Assembly (NCBI RefSeq): GCF_964340395.1 | Contig: NC_135563.1 | Location: 2,556,001 to 2,620,000, forward strand | Source: Glandiceps talaboti | Taxonomy: Eukaryota > Hemichordata > Enteropneusta > Spengelidae | Direction of reading: 5' to 3' | DNA: 64,000 bases | Made by a program: the position numbers and the translations under genes | In this document: piece after piece, positions 11,901-23,325 of the stretch | Layout: each line of letters begins with the position of its first letter | How positions within the stretch are numbered: position 1 is the stretch's first letter | Notes under the pieces: generated by a model | Told to the model about the DNA's origin: nothing | The model's database searches: none | The model's input: only the letters and a program-made list of their open reading frames with translations

Positions 11901-14900
11901 TGATTACAAAGTCAAAAGAGAAAATGAACTGGATTCTCTAATAAATGTAAGTACTCAGATAACAATAAATAGTAGATTCAAATATTATATTCAAGTAAAT
12001 GGAATTGATTCATGTTGATATGAAATTAAACGTAGATGTGATTCACTTGCATATACTTAAGTACTTAGAAGAATGTTTGCTGAAGTTGGAATTAGTGAAC
12101 ACTTGATAATTACACTTAATATGTACAATTAACTGTTGAATAAATTGGTTGACATCAAATACTAGGGACGGCAATCATTTGACCAATTAATTAAATAATA
12201 TCTTCAAATATAGGAAAAGTGTACAAAAAGGTCAAATATTACAATAATTCACTCGAAATAATTCATTCTTAATTAAATTAAATACATTACTTGGACTTCT
12301 AATATAATTACAAATTAAAGAAAGTGGAAACAAACTATTGAAATCACTCAAATAGTGTAAAGAATTTGTTCACAAATTATAAAGTATTAATGCAAAATGT
12401 CACTATATTAATCTATTACACCAAAAGTAAACGAAAGAGTTCGACAAAGCAACCGCAGAAGTTCATTCAAGATGGCTGTCGTGAATCGCATTAATTAATG
12501 CACAGACGAATAAGTAACTGGAGTAAATCCTTGTGGTATAGTCCTAATCGAATATCAAACAGAATTATACCTGAATGTACTTGAAATTGTTAGAAGTCAG
12601 TACGCGTGAAACAGCTTTCAGCAACAGGCGACATGACAATTCGAATGGGAACAATGAGATAGTGTACGACAAGTCTTCAATGAAGTTCAATAAAATACGA
12701 GTTAAATGCCTACAGTAAGAAGTTTACAAAGATGAGAATTCTATGTACAGACGATAATGTCACGCACACACAATGGACAACAATAAAACACTACAAGAAC
12801 AAATATAGTTGACGGAGTCTTGCACAATACATTGCACCAACACTCAGTAGTGGTTTCAAGTTCCGAATGGTCTTGAATACTCCAGTCCCTGCAATAGTTT
12901 TCTACCGTTTCCCATGCACAATACAAGTTCCAAAGCGATACAGTTTAACTCCGAACAATGATATCCCAACGACAACGGGGTGAGTTGTTGAATGAGTAAA
13001 TTGGAAATATAAAGTTTTGTAGAGACTCACGGTTACATTACGACAGTTCCTGTGCGGATGATGTCTTCAGAGAGACTCGGTTACGTTACGACGGTTCCTA
13101 TTCAGACCACGTCTTCAGCTTCCTCCCAAGGAATTGTATTTAGCTGGTGGACGACTTTATACCATTACTACAGCAACATTAATATTGACCATGGTGTATA
13201 CAAAACTCTCACGTACTTCGTCATAGAGCAACTGTCGACAAACTGCTTACATTTACCACTATTTGAGGTTGATGTATATTACGGGACCATTGTAAAATGA
13301 CTGACTGCAGACGTGGAAATGACACGTACAACACAGTACATCCTAAAGTCATAGACCTACAAGGAACTCATACAGGTGGACAACTCATACAGGTGGACAA
13401 CTCACAACTGATAGGTTGATAATGTAAATAAGAATGCATAAACGAATAATAATAAAAACAAAGGCATAGAAATAAACAAGCGGTGGGGGCATCCTATACA
13501 TCACGGCTGCACATACAATATAGATGTCATGAAACATTGTCTACATCTCATTGAGAAGTACATGTAATCATTGGTGTGACAGCTATCAATGCATTTACAT
13601 GTATTGTACTCAGTCTGCTGTTAGCAGAAATCACTTTACTAATTGACAGTGTACATTAGAAAGGCCACATTACTACATTAATTTTTTTTTTCAGTTAGTT
13701 CAATGTTCTTTTTATTTAGTACTTTAAAGCAAGTGTGTGTGGGGTACATTTTCATTTGCTTGTTCACGATTGGCTCTGCAGTTATCTTCACTGAAGTCAA
13801 ATAATCATGTATATTGCAAAGATAACAGGAATTGAAAGACAAATGAATAAAGCATTAAAAAAAAATGTATGCAAATGTGCCTAGCAACAAGACCATGCCC
13901 ATACCAACAGCCAAATGATAACGTATATTGCAAAGATAATATCAGGAATTCATACACAAGTGAACAAAAACATTCAAAAATGTATGCAGTATATCTAGCG
14001 ACATGACCACACCCATAGCAACAGCCAAATGATCGCGTATATTGCACAGATAGCAAGATGGTTGGATAGGCAACTGGATAGTCATTCATCAAATGAACAC
14101 TTATTGTTAGCATTGACTAGCGTATGGATAAACATTTTTAAAAACTGCCCAGTTGTGCTACAATGCCATTGGCGGTATTTTTTTTGGTCTAAGTATCAAC
14201 TTATATGTATAAATTATTAACTGGTCTGTATAAATTATGATATTAGTAAATTCACCTGACTCGTGATACCAAATATGATATCATTTGTGATTCGGATGAC
14301 TGCTATAGTTATCACTGAGTATATAAAATATTATTTATACAGTTTACGTGTAGTTTTCCATATATAATGTTACCCAGTGGTGTTATGTATATGATACAAC
14401 AACTTAAAAGCATTTTTGAAAGTTGATATTTTTGATAGTTATTAAAGCCTTCCCTGTTGTTACAGACACAGACAGATCTAGTGGAACTGGGAAAAGAATA
14501 GGCAGGGAATCTCCCTATGGTACCGGAAGTATCAGTGGAGATTCTGAAAAAAGTGGTGCATCAAAAAGGAGACCATCTTACAAAGCTTTGGCTCTCAACC
14601 GTTACTATAGCGACAGCGAAGATGAAGAGTCTAGAGAGGAAAGGAGAAAGAAGGCCGTAAGTAGAAACATTGTAAAACTGGAAAAAGGAAAAAGAATGAA
14701 TTGAAAGTAACACTACAAGAATGATGAATGTGTTGATATCAAGTAGTTTATGGGTAGAAAAAATTCCTACAAGTTGATACAACTTACAAAAGTTATTGTA
14801 ATCAAGGTAAAGGCAATGCCCAAAGTCACAAGATCTCATGCCATCAGCAACTTTCCCCTATCTCAAGTTTCTGAGGTGATACCTCATATTGTGCCATCAA

Positions 14901-17900
14901 TCAATGACCTTTGAATATGTCTACAGTCTTTAGCCCTCATGGAATTTAATCTTCTTTCTAACAGGGGAGTATTTGTTTGTACTCATAAAACTAAAAGTTA
15001 GGAAAAGTAGGATTAAGGCTAATGTGAAACTACTGTTACTAGTGTTAGTGCCACATATTAACTTTGGAATGCCATAACAATGTACATTTCATTCAGACTT
15101 CTCAAAAAAAAAGCCTCAGGTGTCAGGATTCTAGTCTAGGATTGAAGCCGTGTGTATGTAATGTACATGTACACTATCAAATATAATATCAGTCATGTCA
15201 TTGGACCATCACAACAGTAAACTATGAACTTTGTAGTTTTCATCACTCTTTTACATTGGACTTTTAACACTATGTACACTAGGTTGAGCAAAACAATGAG
15301 ATTATAAAAGTCCTTACATGTAGTTTCTTCAAAAGTTGTGGTTTGCTGCATAGGATGTACATGTAGATGCTTTTGGAGTTAGTTATCAGGGGAAACATTG
15401 CCCTGTAGTCATCTGATGGTTTGATAAGACTTGCAAGGGATTCAGCCAGTAGATATATACCTTGAAGGTGAAATTTGCATATTTCAACTTTCAGTTATAT
15501 ATCTACTGGCAGAATCCGAACACATCTTTTCAAACCTCATTATAATATGCCACATGTGGAATTTACTGGAAAAAAACCCGCTATGTCTTCACTTTAAGCC
15601 TGTCCAAGGTAATGCATGTGAACACATCTTTGGGCTATTCTATTATTAAATGGGTGTTGTGATTTGATAAGGGATGATTATAATATTTGTTTATTTTGTT
15701 GAGAATTGAGTTCAAATTGTCATATGACTAAATGAAATATTAAATGTAATTCTATATCAGTAATTCATAAAACCCCTGGAATATGTATATTCCAAACTTA
15801 AAACAGGTATAGTTGTTGTTCCATGTTCTACCCAAAGGCAAATGGTTTATTCCATATCTTGATGTTGATATTATTCAAGTTCAGGGCCATATCATACAGT
15901 GCAGGAGTGATGATATTCAATTATTTCGGAATTTAGTCCAATGAACCCATTGTGTTGTACATGTATGTTGCAAGTTTTATTTTTAAGCTTCTAGTAGGAT
16001 CAATTTGAAAAACAGACATAAGAAATGAAAAAAAGATTTATTGAAATAAATGACTAATGTGGATTTTAACATTGCAATACAGCGTTGGAGTCTAATACAA
16101 GGGTATATATTGGGGGAAATATAGAGTCTCATCGTATATGAAATAACAGGTATCATGGTAAGCATATTATAATTCATGGTATTTTAAGTGCTAATAAAAC
16201 TGTACTTCGTGTAGGCCAAGGAGAAAGAAGAGAGAGCTGCAAGAAGACAAATGTTAAAAGAAGATATGAATGAAAGATTGAAACAATATGAGGAAGAAAA
16301 GAAGAAAAAGAGAGATGAGAGGAAGAAAGCCAAACAGGCTTTGAAGGAGAAAGAAGGTAGGGGTTTATGTTAACTGTAGTATAAATATGAAGTAGTGCTT
16401 ATATAAGATAACATCACATCACATACATGTAAAATACAAATTGTTTTACTGTATCTTTATTAAGCCATGTAACACTGTCAAGGGGACATGGCCCAGCACA
16501 TAACATATAACACAAATTGTTATAGATAAAAATGTCCACTCATAGAACCAAGTTTTTTGGAAAAAATGCAGTGATGTCTCATCAACATTATCAACTGGGG
16601 TCATACTAGTGTGCTGTCATCAACAAGTTAGTTGGAGTTTAGTTATTTGGAATTTCACACGTCTTGTTTCATACATGTATGTCCCCAGCAGGGAACGTTA
16701 CAGCCCATTGTAGTACGCAGAGCACTAGGTGATGAGTTATCAGGTCTTGTCAGTAAAAGCTTTGGATTTGTTTTCCAATTAAACCTTTTCAACTGTATTC
16801 AGTTAACTCTGGAAAAGCTGCATCAATTCTATAATACTTTAATACAGTATGAATCAGCCAAAGTAATTTGCATGAGAATGTAAAGAAAATGAAGTAGCCA
16901 CACCCTACATCCCACCCCCAGATAACAACAATGTTGTTTTCTAATTTTGTGATGTGTTAGAATTACATGCAGTACCATGTCCAACTTTAATTGTTAGTTC
17001 ATTTCAGTACAAAACTACTGTTATAATATTAATAAGGCTACAACTTACAGCAAATACATAATATGAAAATTCCATGAAGACATCAAACAAATAATAACTT
17101 GGAATTCTGAAAATTAGTTAGATTTTGAGGGAAAGGCATTGTTTCATCTTTAGTGGTGTCTTTGTCTTTTTGTGGCAGTGCTTGTACATGTAGTACAGCT
17201 AATGAAAATACAAGTGAACAACATATCCATTATATCAGATGTTTTCCTCTGGTTCTCCAGTGCATTAGTTGATGTATTTAGATGTTTTATTCCCAATATT
17301 TTTCTTTGTTCAGCCAAGGACATTATGAGTGACCTAAGGAGGCTTTGTCACGAGTTGCCAGATTCGTAGTGACAACTGTAGAGTCTAATGTCGTTTGTAT
17401 TTTCCAGCTGAATGAAGACAAATATTGGAGAATAACATAATTTTACCAGCACCAGTAATATCAAAGAAAAATTGGGGAAAGTAATGGCAATTTTGAATAT
17501 TTTGACTCGTATTTCGAACACAGCAGAACCAGTGACACAGACATGCATTGTCATGACATAGATGAACGCTGTTGTGATGTAGAACGACCAGAGTATATAT
17601 TCCATATTTTCGTGCATGATATAATAACTATTATGCCATGCACAAAGCCAAGATATTGTCTTTGAACAGAAAATATGGATTATATACCCTGGTTGTTTTA
17701 TGTCACAACAACCTATGTCTATGTCACTGTTCTGTGGTGATAGCAATATGAGTCAAAATGTTAGAAATGCCATTATTTTTCCCAGTTTTTCATTAAGTAT
17801 GCTTGAGGAGGTACTAAGTATAATTATTAATCCCCAATATTTGTCTTCATTCAGCTGGAAAATAGTCATGACCTATGAGTTTGTTACTACTTGTCTAGCA

Positions 17901-19753
17901 ACTCTTTCACATGTAGTTACAAGACCCTTAGGTCACTCGTATTTTCCATGGCTGAATGAAGAAAAAACTTTGGGAATAATGTTGATACCAGATATTCACT
18001 CAAATGTGTTTTGTTGGTCCCTCTGTTAAATTTGAATTCACATTGGAGTGTTATGAGAAGGTTCTAGACTTATCCTAGGAACTAAAGTTAGAACTTTGTC
18101 ATATGTGTTTAACTTTTGTGATATAGGTGAATCCTGGCACTTTTTTAGTGATCACTCAGACGATGTGTTTGCATGAGAAGAAAGGTTGTCTCTTAATGTG
18201 CCTTAAGTTAGCAGGTTTATATTTATGGTTTTTTTATTCTTCTATTTTTACTAGAAGCAGAAAAGGGAAGGCGAGGTAGAAGGACTAAGGAACAGAAAAA
18301 GGAAGAAAAAGTGCAAGCTAAAAGAGAACAAAAGGTTTTAGAGAAGAGAATGGCACTGAGGAGACAACGTACACTTAATAAAAAGTATCTTTCAGAAGAT
18401 TTTACTTCCATCTTTACTGACAAAGAAACATCATTTATAAAAGGAGATCCTGATTCAGAGAATGACAACCTCAAGTCAGATTCTGGTATGAGTTCAACTA
18501 GTGGCAAATGTGGCAAGAAACGACGAAACTCCCAAGGTAATGACGATAGTGGCGCACAAAGCATATTTTACATGTCTAATATTCCTGATGTGGGTCCATC
18601 TTATGAGCAGACATTTATTGCCAAGGCAATGGAGTTAGCTACTTACAGCTGTGGTCTTCGCCGCTCTTGTCGCAAGATATCTGGTTCAGGACCAAGCCCG
18701 ACAGAAGGGATGTTAGCAGAAAACCAAGAGTCAGGAGTGCAATTACCACCACGTAAACGTGGACGTCGAGCTAGTGGTGCTTCCACTTCTTCTACAGAGC
18801 TATCTACAAACAAGGATCGAGTAGAGATAGGTGTTCACAGCAGAGACCTAAAGGCAGGATCAGACGAAACAACAGAAAGAGAAAAAAGAGATGAAACCCC
18901 AAGGCCTTCTTCAACTACAGATTTTGAATCTCCAGCCACTCCAACACAAGATGAACCAGCCTTTCCAGATGACCCAGTAGAAGGTCAGGCTGTGATGGCC
19001 ACTGCAGGAGACTCAGCCATTCCAATCTATAGTCTCACTCCCCTTGGAAATCAACCTATACCACCGCCTCCAGTAGCCACCATATCACAGACCGGAGCAG
19101 ATAAGTCTGTGGACAAGAAAGAAAGGGATGAAACTGATATAGGAGTTGTTCAAAAAAAGGAAGATAAAGATGTTCCAAAGAAAGTAGATAAAGATGTTCC
19201 AAAGAAAGTAGATAAAGATGTTCAAAAGAAGGAAGATAAAGATGTTCCAAAGAAGGAAGATAAAGATGTTCCAAAGAAGGAAGATAAAGATGTTCCAAAG
19301 AAGGAAGATAAAGGAACATTAGAAAGAAGAGGAAGATCTAGGACGTCAGTGGAGGAACGGTTACCAAGTCAACGAAGACAAGAACGATCATCAAGATCTG
19401 ACAGTGGACATGAACAATTCCGTAGAAGTGAGAGAGATTCGCGGTCTTCCATGTCCGAGTCACGTCGAGACAGGCGTTCTTTGCACGATAAAGAAGAGCG
19501 TAAATCACCAAATGATAGTTACGGCATAAGACCAAGACGACAGTCTAGCAGAGAACATTACAAACCCATGTCTGATCAATTTGACTACTACAGTGGGAGA
19601 AAGTCTTCCAAAGATGACGACCCTAGAGGGTCTCATTCATCCCATTTAAGGCACTCTCCTCCTAGAGAGAGTAGGTCTCGGAAAAGACATGCTTCATCAC
19701 CACCTCCTAAAGAACACAGACAATCCAAATATAGAGGATATCCCAGACGATGA
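2795..19753 (+). CDS. BOD1L1: BOD1L1-like protein (BOD1/SHG1 family), 5' end missing
   Basis: Coding exons join 2795-2919, 3965-4203, 4972-6558, 14466-14656, 16215-16356 and 18255-19753; phases agree at all five junctions, giving 1260 residues. The first about 70 residues carry the BOD1/SHG1 domain (starts PAYQNLRQRVEGYVSNFL; later GVERIVEQVVEPK and FRPQIE). The upstream exon with the rest of the N-terminus is not in the window. The middle is Lys/Ser/Asp-rich and disordered, ending in an acidic Ser run. Next comes NRYYSDSEDEES, a charged helix over residues 690-760, an AT-hook-like RKRGRR (18752-18769), an octapeptide array and an Arg/Ser-rich tail. In vertebrates BOD1L1 protects stalled replication forks and works with SETD1A; yeast Shg1 is a Set1/COMPASS subunit. 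The human protein is about 3000 aa, so this form is much shorter. Family assignment is firm; BOD1L1 rather than BOD1 rests on the long C-terminal region. Confidence 0.88.
3263..3673. mobile_element. MITE-like element with about 40-bp terminal inverted repeats
   Basis: The left end (3263-3302) and right end (3633-3673) are inverted, imperfect copies; both terminate GTATGG when read inwards. The interior holds four 31-bp tandem units. A partial relative of its left half occurs at about 4318-4500, showing that it is a dispersed family. No coding capacity. Confidence 0.65.
3501..3624. repeat. 31-bp tandem repeat, four identical copies
   Basis: Four units beginning TGTTTTCCCAAG follow each other without mismatch, inside the MITE-like element of 3263-3673. 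Confidence 0.97.
3965..4203 (+). CDS. BOD1L1: BOD1L1 exon 3, SHG1/BOD1 domain part 2
   Basis: Acceptor CCATAG before 3965. Two in-frame donors lie nine bases apart (4195 and 4204), so three residues may be optional. The exon encodes the rest of the conserved domain (EQVVEPKIHHIFRPQIE) and the start of the disordered region. Its 3' end appears to be duplicated in a diverged form in the intron, around 4254-4300. Confidence 0.92.
4318..4500. repeat. Partial second copy of the 3263-3673 element
   Basis: Shares GTATTTA, TTGGATTTTTAATT, GTTTGTAACTCAATAA and the ATTGTACAT stretch, in the same order as 3285-3480. It lies one BOD1L1 intron further downstream. Confidence 0.55.
4972..6558 (+). CDS. BOD1L1: BOD1L1 large Lys/Ser-rich exon
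   Basis: Acceptor AACATTAG before 4972; donor GGTAAGTC at 6559. It encodes 528 codons of low-complexity basic sequence rich in K, S, D and E, ending in an acidic run (FEEDDDDDVSD) and a phosphorylatable Ser-rich segment. The open frame extends upstream to 4821 and past the donor to 6722, but the splice signals and phases set the borders used here. Confidence 0.9.
6739..11739. repeat. 52-bp minisatellite, about 96 copies, in a BOD1L1 intron
   Basis: Unit: CATGTATAAAAGTACATTG, then TATACCATTTCAAT, an ATTC or TGTC variant, CTAATAGCATCCATAT. Main variants are TACATT/TATATT and ATATTC/ATTGTC. Some units lack four bases (CAATCTAATAG) and a few carry an internal eight-base duplication (GTACATTGTACATTG). 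TATATT usually goes with ATTGTC in the same unit, and alternating dimers occur near 7500-7800 and 8100-8300. Confidence 0.99.
11742..13500. other. Unassigned AT-rich intronic segment between the array and unique DNA
   Basis: No ORF of note. It differs from its surroundings in having several CpGs and a local direct duplication of about 46 bp (13025-13070 and 13071-13116, both with GTTACGACGGTTCC-like cores), plus a short repeat of CTCATACAGGTGGACAA at 13368-13401. The abrupt start at the array end suggests an inserted element, but I could not identify termini. Confidence 0.4.
13800..14172 (-). repeat. Dispersed repeat family A, partial copy (minus orientation)
   Basis: Contains about three subrepeats of roughly 110 bp with GTATATTGCAAAGATAA and GACCATGCCCATA-like cores, and the family's left end (GTTGTGCTACAATGCCATTGG at 14153-14173). 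The same sequence occurs in the opposite orientation at 44797-48040. Confidence 0.65.
14466..14656 (+). CDS. BOD1L1: BOD1L1 exon with NRYYSDSEDEES motif
   Basis: Acceptor TGTTACAG before 14466; donor GTAAGTAG at 14657. It joins phase 1 from the large exon, and the junction codon GAC encodes Asp. Ends in the basic run EERRKKA that leads into the helical exon. Confidence 0.9.
14657..16214. other. BOD1L1 intron, nothing recognised
   Basis: AT-rich, non-repetitive at the scale I can see; the short ORFs look like chance. Confidence 0.5.
16215..16356 (+). CDS. BOD1L1: BOD1L1 exon, charged helix
   Basis: Acceptor CGTGTAG before 16215; donor GTAGGGGT at 16357. Encodes about 47 residues dominated by K, E and R with no helix breakers, predicted to be a single alpha helix or coiled coil. 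Confidence 0.88.
17289..17980. mobile_element. Large palindromic (foldback) element, about 690 bp
   Basis: The arms 17289-17627 and 17630-17980 are imperfect inverted copies meeting at GTGCATG/CATGCAC near 17619-17643. The outer about 150 bp of each arm is itself a smaller palindrome beginning CCAATATTTTTCTT and including a TTCAGCC core. Single-arm relatives occur at 20771-21070 and 27578-27897. No transposase is present; probably a non-autonomous foldback or MITE family. Confidence 0.7.
18255..19753 (+). CDS. BOD1L1: BOD1L1 terminal coding exon
   Basis: Acceptor TTTACTAG before 18255; stop TGA at 19751-19753. Encodes 498 residues: the end of the helix, a Ser-rich segment, a small non-repetitive block (SNIPDVGPSYEQTF then AMELATYSCGLRRSCRK) likely to be conserved, the AT-hook-like RKRGRR, an acidic/Pro segment, six octapeptide repeats and an Arg/Ser-rich tail ending RGYPRR. 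Confidence 0.92.
19166..19309 (+). repeat. 24-bp coding tandem repeat, six copies, in BOD1L1
   Basis: Encodes six octapeptides of the form KDVPKKVD, KDVQKKED or KDVPKKED. The unit is a multiple of three, so copy-number change keeps the frame. The last three units are identical at protein level, which suggests recent expansion. Confidence 0.95.
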
Positions 19754-20080
19754 ACACTAAACTTGTTAAAAGACATGTTAAATGTTAAGAATTTACATTT
19801 GTTGAATAACAAACATGATGTGATATTACTCTGGCAATATCACATTCAACAAGCTGTGAGACAAACAAACAAACTACTATTAATATATTGATATGTTTAT
19901 ATATCTATCAATGGAGTTCACATGACAGACAGTTTATGGGTTGATTAGTACTAACATTTCAAAATAGAACATATAGAACTTTAATTCCAGGGTTATCTGT
20001 TGAATACAAATAATATGTAATTTTGTTTTAATGACAATGTTCACATTAATGTAAATAAAAAGATTCCTCATCATGAAAAT
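19754..20080 (+). other. BOD1L1: BOD1L1 3' UTR with polyadenylation signal
   Basis: AATAAA at 20054-20059 lies about 300 bases after the stop codon in AT-rich sequence, the first canonical signal downstream. The cleavage point (about 20075) is inferred. Confidence 0.6.
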
Positions 20081-20770
20081 AGACAATTTCATAGTGGGTT
20101 TCACAATTTGTCTGTTAAGTGCAGCTAAAGTTCAAATTTCACCTTACATAGAAAGTCGGCATAAAATTTTAGGAGCATTTTGACCCTAAAAAATCTTTTT
20201 CAAAGAGTCAACTTAATAGGCTGCATAATTTTGATAACAGTGTGATTGCATCTGCTTCACCAGGGTACTGCATGTTACCTATTTATGTGACATAACACAT
20301 GCAACAATGATAGTTCACTTTGTGTGTGTCATAGCTTGTCAAAACTGAGGTTTCAATTTAGAAGTCTATGAACTAATTAGACTAGGGGCTACTTCACTGT
20401 CACATATAATAGGTTCTATCTGTTAATTATGTACAGCTGTTACATAATATTAATAATGTTAAGAACTTGTTAAGATCAAATGTCCGTATTTTACTGGTCA
20501 ACAAAAAGTTGAAAAATAGTTGATGTTTTGGGAGTAAACCTTTATAGCCTTACATTTAAGGTGTGGGAACCCTGATACTAGAAAGAGTAGAGTAGTTTTC
20601 ACTAAATGTACATTGTATACTATCATTTGATATTTGGCTGGGAACCCAATGAAATGATTGACTGCCACAAATTACATCTACTTACTATGTATTATCATGA
20701 GGAGCAACAACACGGTCTAAACAGATGAGATTTGTGTCACACCAGTCACCAGTATTCTCCAATACTCATA

Positions 20771-21070
20771 TTATTCCTTCAAAGTTTTCTTTGTTCAGCC
20801 AAGGGAAATATGAATGACCTAAGGGGCCTTGTCATCACAAGTTGCTAGATGAGTATTGACAAAACCCTTAGAATATAAGTATTTGCAACTGAATGAAGGA
20901 AGATATTGGGGATTAGTATAATTTTATTATACCTTTGCAAGCATAATTTATGATTTTCAATGTTATGACTCATATTTTGAGTTCTGCAGAACACATGAAG
21001 ATACTTGTGTCGTGACTTAGAATGGCCAGGGTATAAATTCCATATTTTTAGTTTAAATGCATTCAACTTG
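20771..21070. mobile_element. Foldback-family copy (single arm)
   Basis: Matches the left arm of 17289-17980: TTTGTTCAGCCAAGG, GACCTAAGGGGCC, CTGAATGAAG, ATATTGGGGA, then the GCAGAAC and GGCCAGGGTATA stretch. Lies 3' of BOD1L1. Confidence 0.65.
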
Positions 21071-21914
21071 GCTTGAGTGAGGTATAAATATTTTTTAGCA
21101 CAACTGATCTAAGTCGAAGGTGGAGTTGTTGACTTGGAGAATTCAGTCATTTGAATTATACTCTACGGCTACGTCAATTTTTTTGATACTGTTCTACTTT
21201 CAGAATAATTATACATGTACTTACAAACAGTGGATTGTTTAAGTGAAGTTGTTGTTGTTAAGTTTTTATACTTGTACAAAAATGTGAAGTTGCAAGTACT
21301 GGAACTTTTGATACATGGTGTAGATTGGAAATTCAGATTGTTTCCTCCGTAATTCTTGTAGTGTACACTACAAATGATACAAAATGGTCAAATTTGGAAT
21401 TATATACTAATATTAGTTTTACCATAAAAATTGTTTTAACTGTGAGAATAAATGTTGCTTAATAACTATGGCAGAACCTCAGCTTGTGAACAGTTATTGT
21501 GACAAGTGTACTATATAGTTATTACTCTAAAGTCGTCTAACCTTGTCAACATATATGGCATTGAATAGATACTGGTGTACCACTTCTCACGGACCAAATG
21601 TTAGATTAACTTATTGGCCAGTTAAACAGCATTTCAAAGAGATTGATTCCTTTCATGGTCTTTTTTTTTTACCATCACAGAAACATGTAGTTACAGCTAT
21701 TTTGACATTACAAAATATTTGTTTGTTTTGTATGACTGAATCACTGCCGCCAAATAGTTGGTTGTCAATAAAGTTGATAAGTATCAAAGTTAAAATGTAT
21801 TTGTTGTAAACTGAGTAGTGAAAATGAACTGGAGTGGTAGTAAAGATGTCAATATTTCAGAGGTGATCATACACAAAATATACATTACCATATTTTGTAT
21901 ACTATCTGTACCAG

Positions 21915-22650
21915 CTACAATACACTAGCTGCAACCTGGACATTTTTTCATCAAATAACCAAAGATGTATTCACTGAAAATTTGTCAATTACACATCTTC
22001 AAAATGCATCCCCATTACATTTCAGCATAATCTGCCGAGTAGATTTCGAATTACAGATTTTTTGACAGAAAAGACACATTTTTGACCTAATTTGCATATC
22101 ACTCGTGAGATCATCATGTCATGAACACTTCTAGGAACACCCCAATCAAAGTTCAGCCCAATCTGCTAAGTAGTTTTGGAATTAAGATTTTTGACCAAAA
22201 AGACACATTTTTGACCTAATTTGCATATCACTCGTGAGATCATCATGTCATGAACACTTCTAGGAACACCCCAATCAAAGTTCAGCCCAATCTGCTAAGT
22301 AGTTTTGGAATTAAGATTTTTGACCAAAAAGACACATTTTTAGCCCTAATTTGCAGCATATTACTGATGGGATCATCATGTCATGAATAGTTAGAAATCT
22401 ACATACCCCTAACAACGTTCCCACCAAATTTCAGAGTAATCTGCCCACTATTTTTTTTGTCTGCCCAAAATGCACATTTTTGATGCTCTCATTTTAATTT
22501 TTATAAAATCTAAACTAGACACCCAAAGAAATGTCAATACCAGATACTCAGGCAAATAGTCCGGCAGTTTTTGAGTTTATAGTCATCCACAAACACACAC
22601 ACAGATAGACAGATGGACAGACATCACACCATGCCTATAGCACTTGAATG
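21915..22650 (+). repeat. Family A-related repeat with three imperfect internal copies
   Basis: About 130-bp internal units (cores CATCATGTCATGAACA, AATCTGC, TTTGACCAAAAAGACA) recur at about 22030-22340, followed by the ACACACA/CAGA tail and CATGCCTATAGCAC terminus seen in other family A copies. The start (about 21915-21990) also matches 4610-4690. Confidence 0.6.
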
Positions 22651-22954
22651 TCAGGTTTGAATGAAATTGGGTATTGTATGTCTGAGAAATGATGTATTAT
22701 GGGTGGATGGCCAGATGATTGGAACCCATTGCAATAGTATTCATGAGGGGGTGGGGGGGTGGTGCTAGTAATAACTAACAGTAGGCAATTGAAATTTGAC
22801 TGTAAAATGCAGTTTATTAGTGGCATAGTCAGATACCGTTCACATACAAAACAAACATAAAATTACAACTGACAACAGCAAAGGTTAAAAGTGCCAAAAA
22901 ATAGATATCTGAGTAGGAGGAATATAAAGTTTAAGGTAATTCTATGGTACTTAG

Positions 22955-23325
22955 GCCTAATAAAAAATATTGTGTGGTTCCGATTACACTCGATTTTAGA
23001 ATAGGTGGGGTAGGTACATTTTTACATTTTTTTTTTCAGGTGTGAGTGTGTAGTTCAGGTAGTTATGTTTTCCATTGCTTTCCAAATGGACTCTGTGTTA
23101 TTGGTTTCTTCCGATGTACAGCCATTACAGAGTGGAAGAATAGTTTTATATTGTCTTTTTAAGTTGATGTCAGTTTCCGCATCCACTATTTCTGGTGAGA
23201 CTTCACAATTTTCGCGATTTTCTTTTTATTTTCTAGAATACCGGAAAAAAAGGGTTTAGGGTCGGTATGAAAAACTAGGTGGGGTCGGGTAACCAGAACC
23301 AAAGAATTTTTTTTAATAGACCTTA
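22955..23325. mobile_element. Probable MITE-like dispersed element
   Basis: Ends are imperfect inverted copies (left CTTAG...CTAATAAAAAAT...GTGGTTCCG; right GGTAACCAGAACC...TTTTTTTTAATAGACCTTAG). An inner pyrimidine/purine-rich part contains GGGTCGGTATG and GGTGGGGTCGGG. Assignment rests on end symmetry only. Confidence 0.45.

Noticed and set aside
19056-19319. Minus-strand ORF of LYLPSLEH repeats
   Set aside because: Antisense reading of the BOD1L1 octapeptide repeat.
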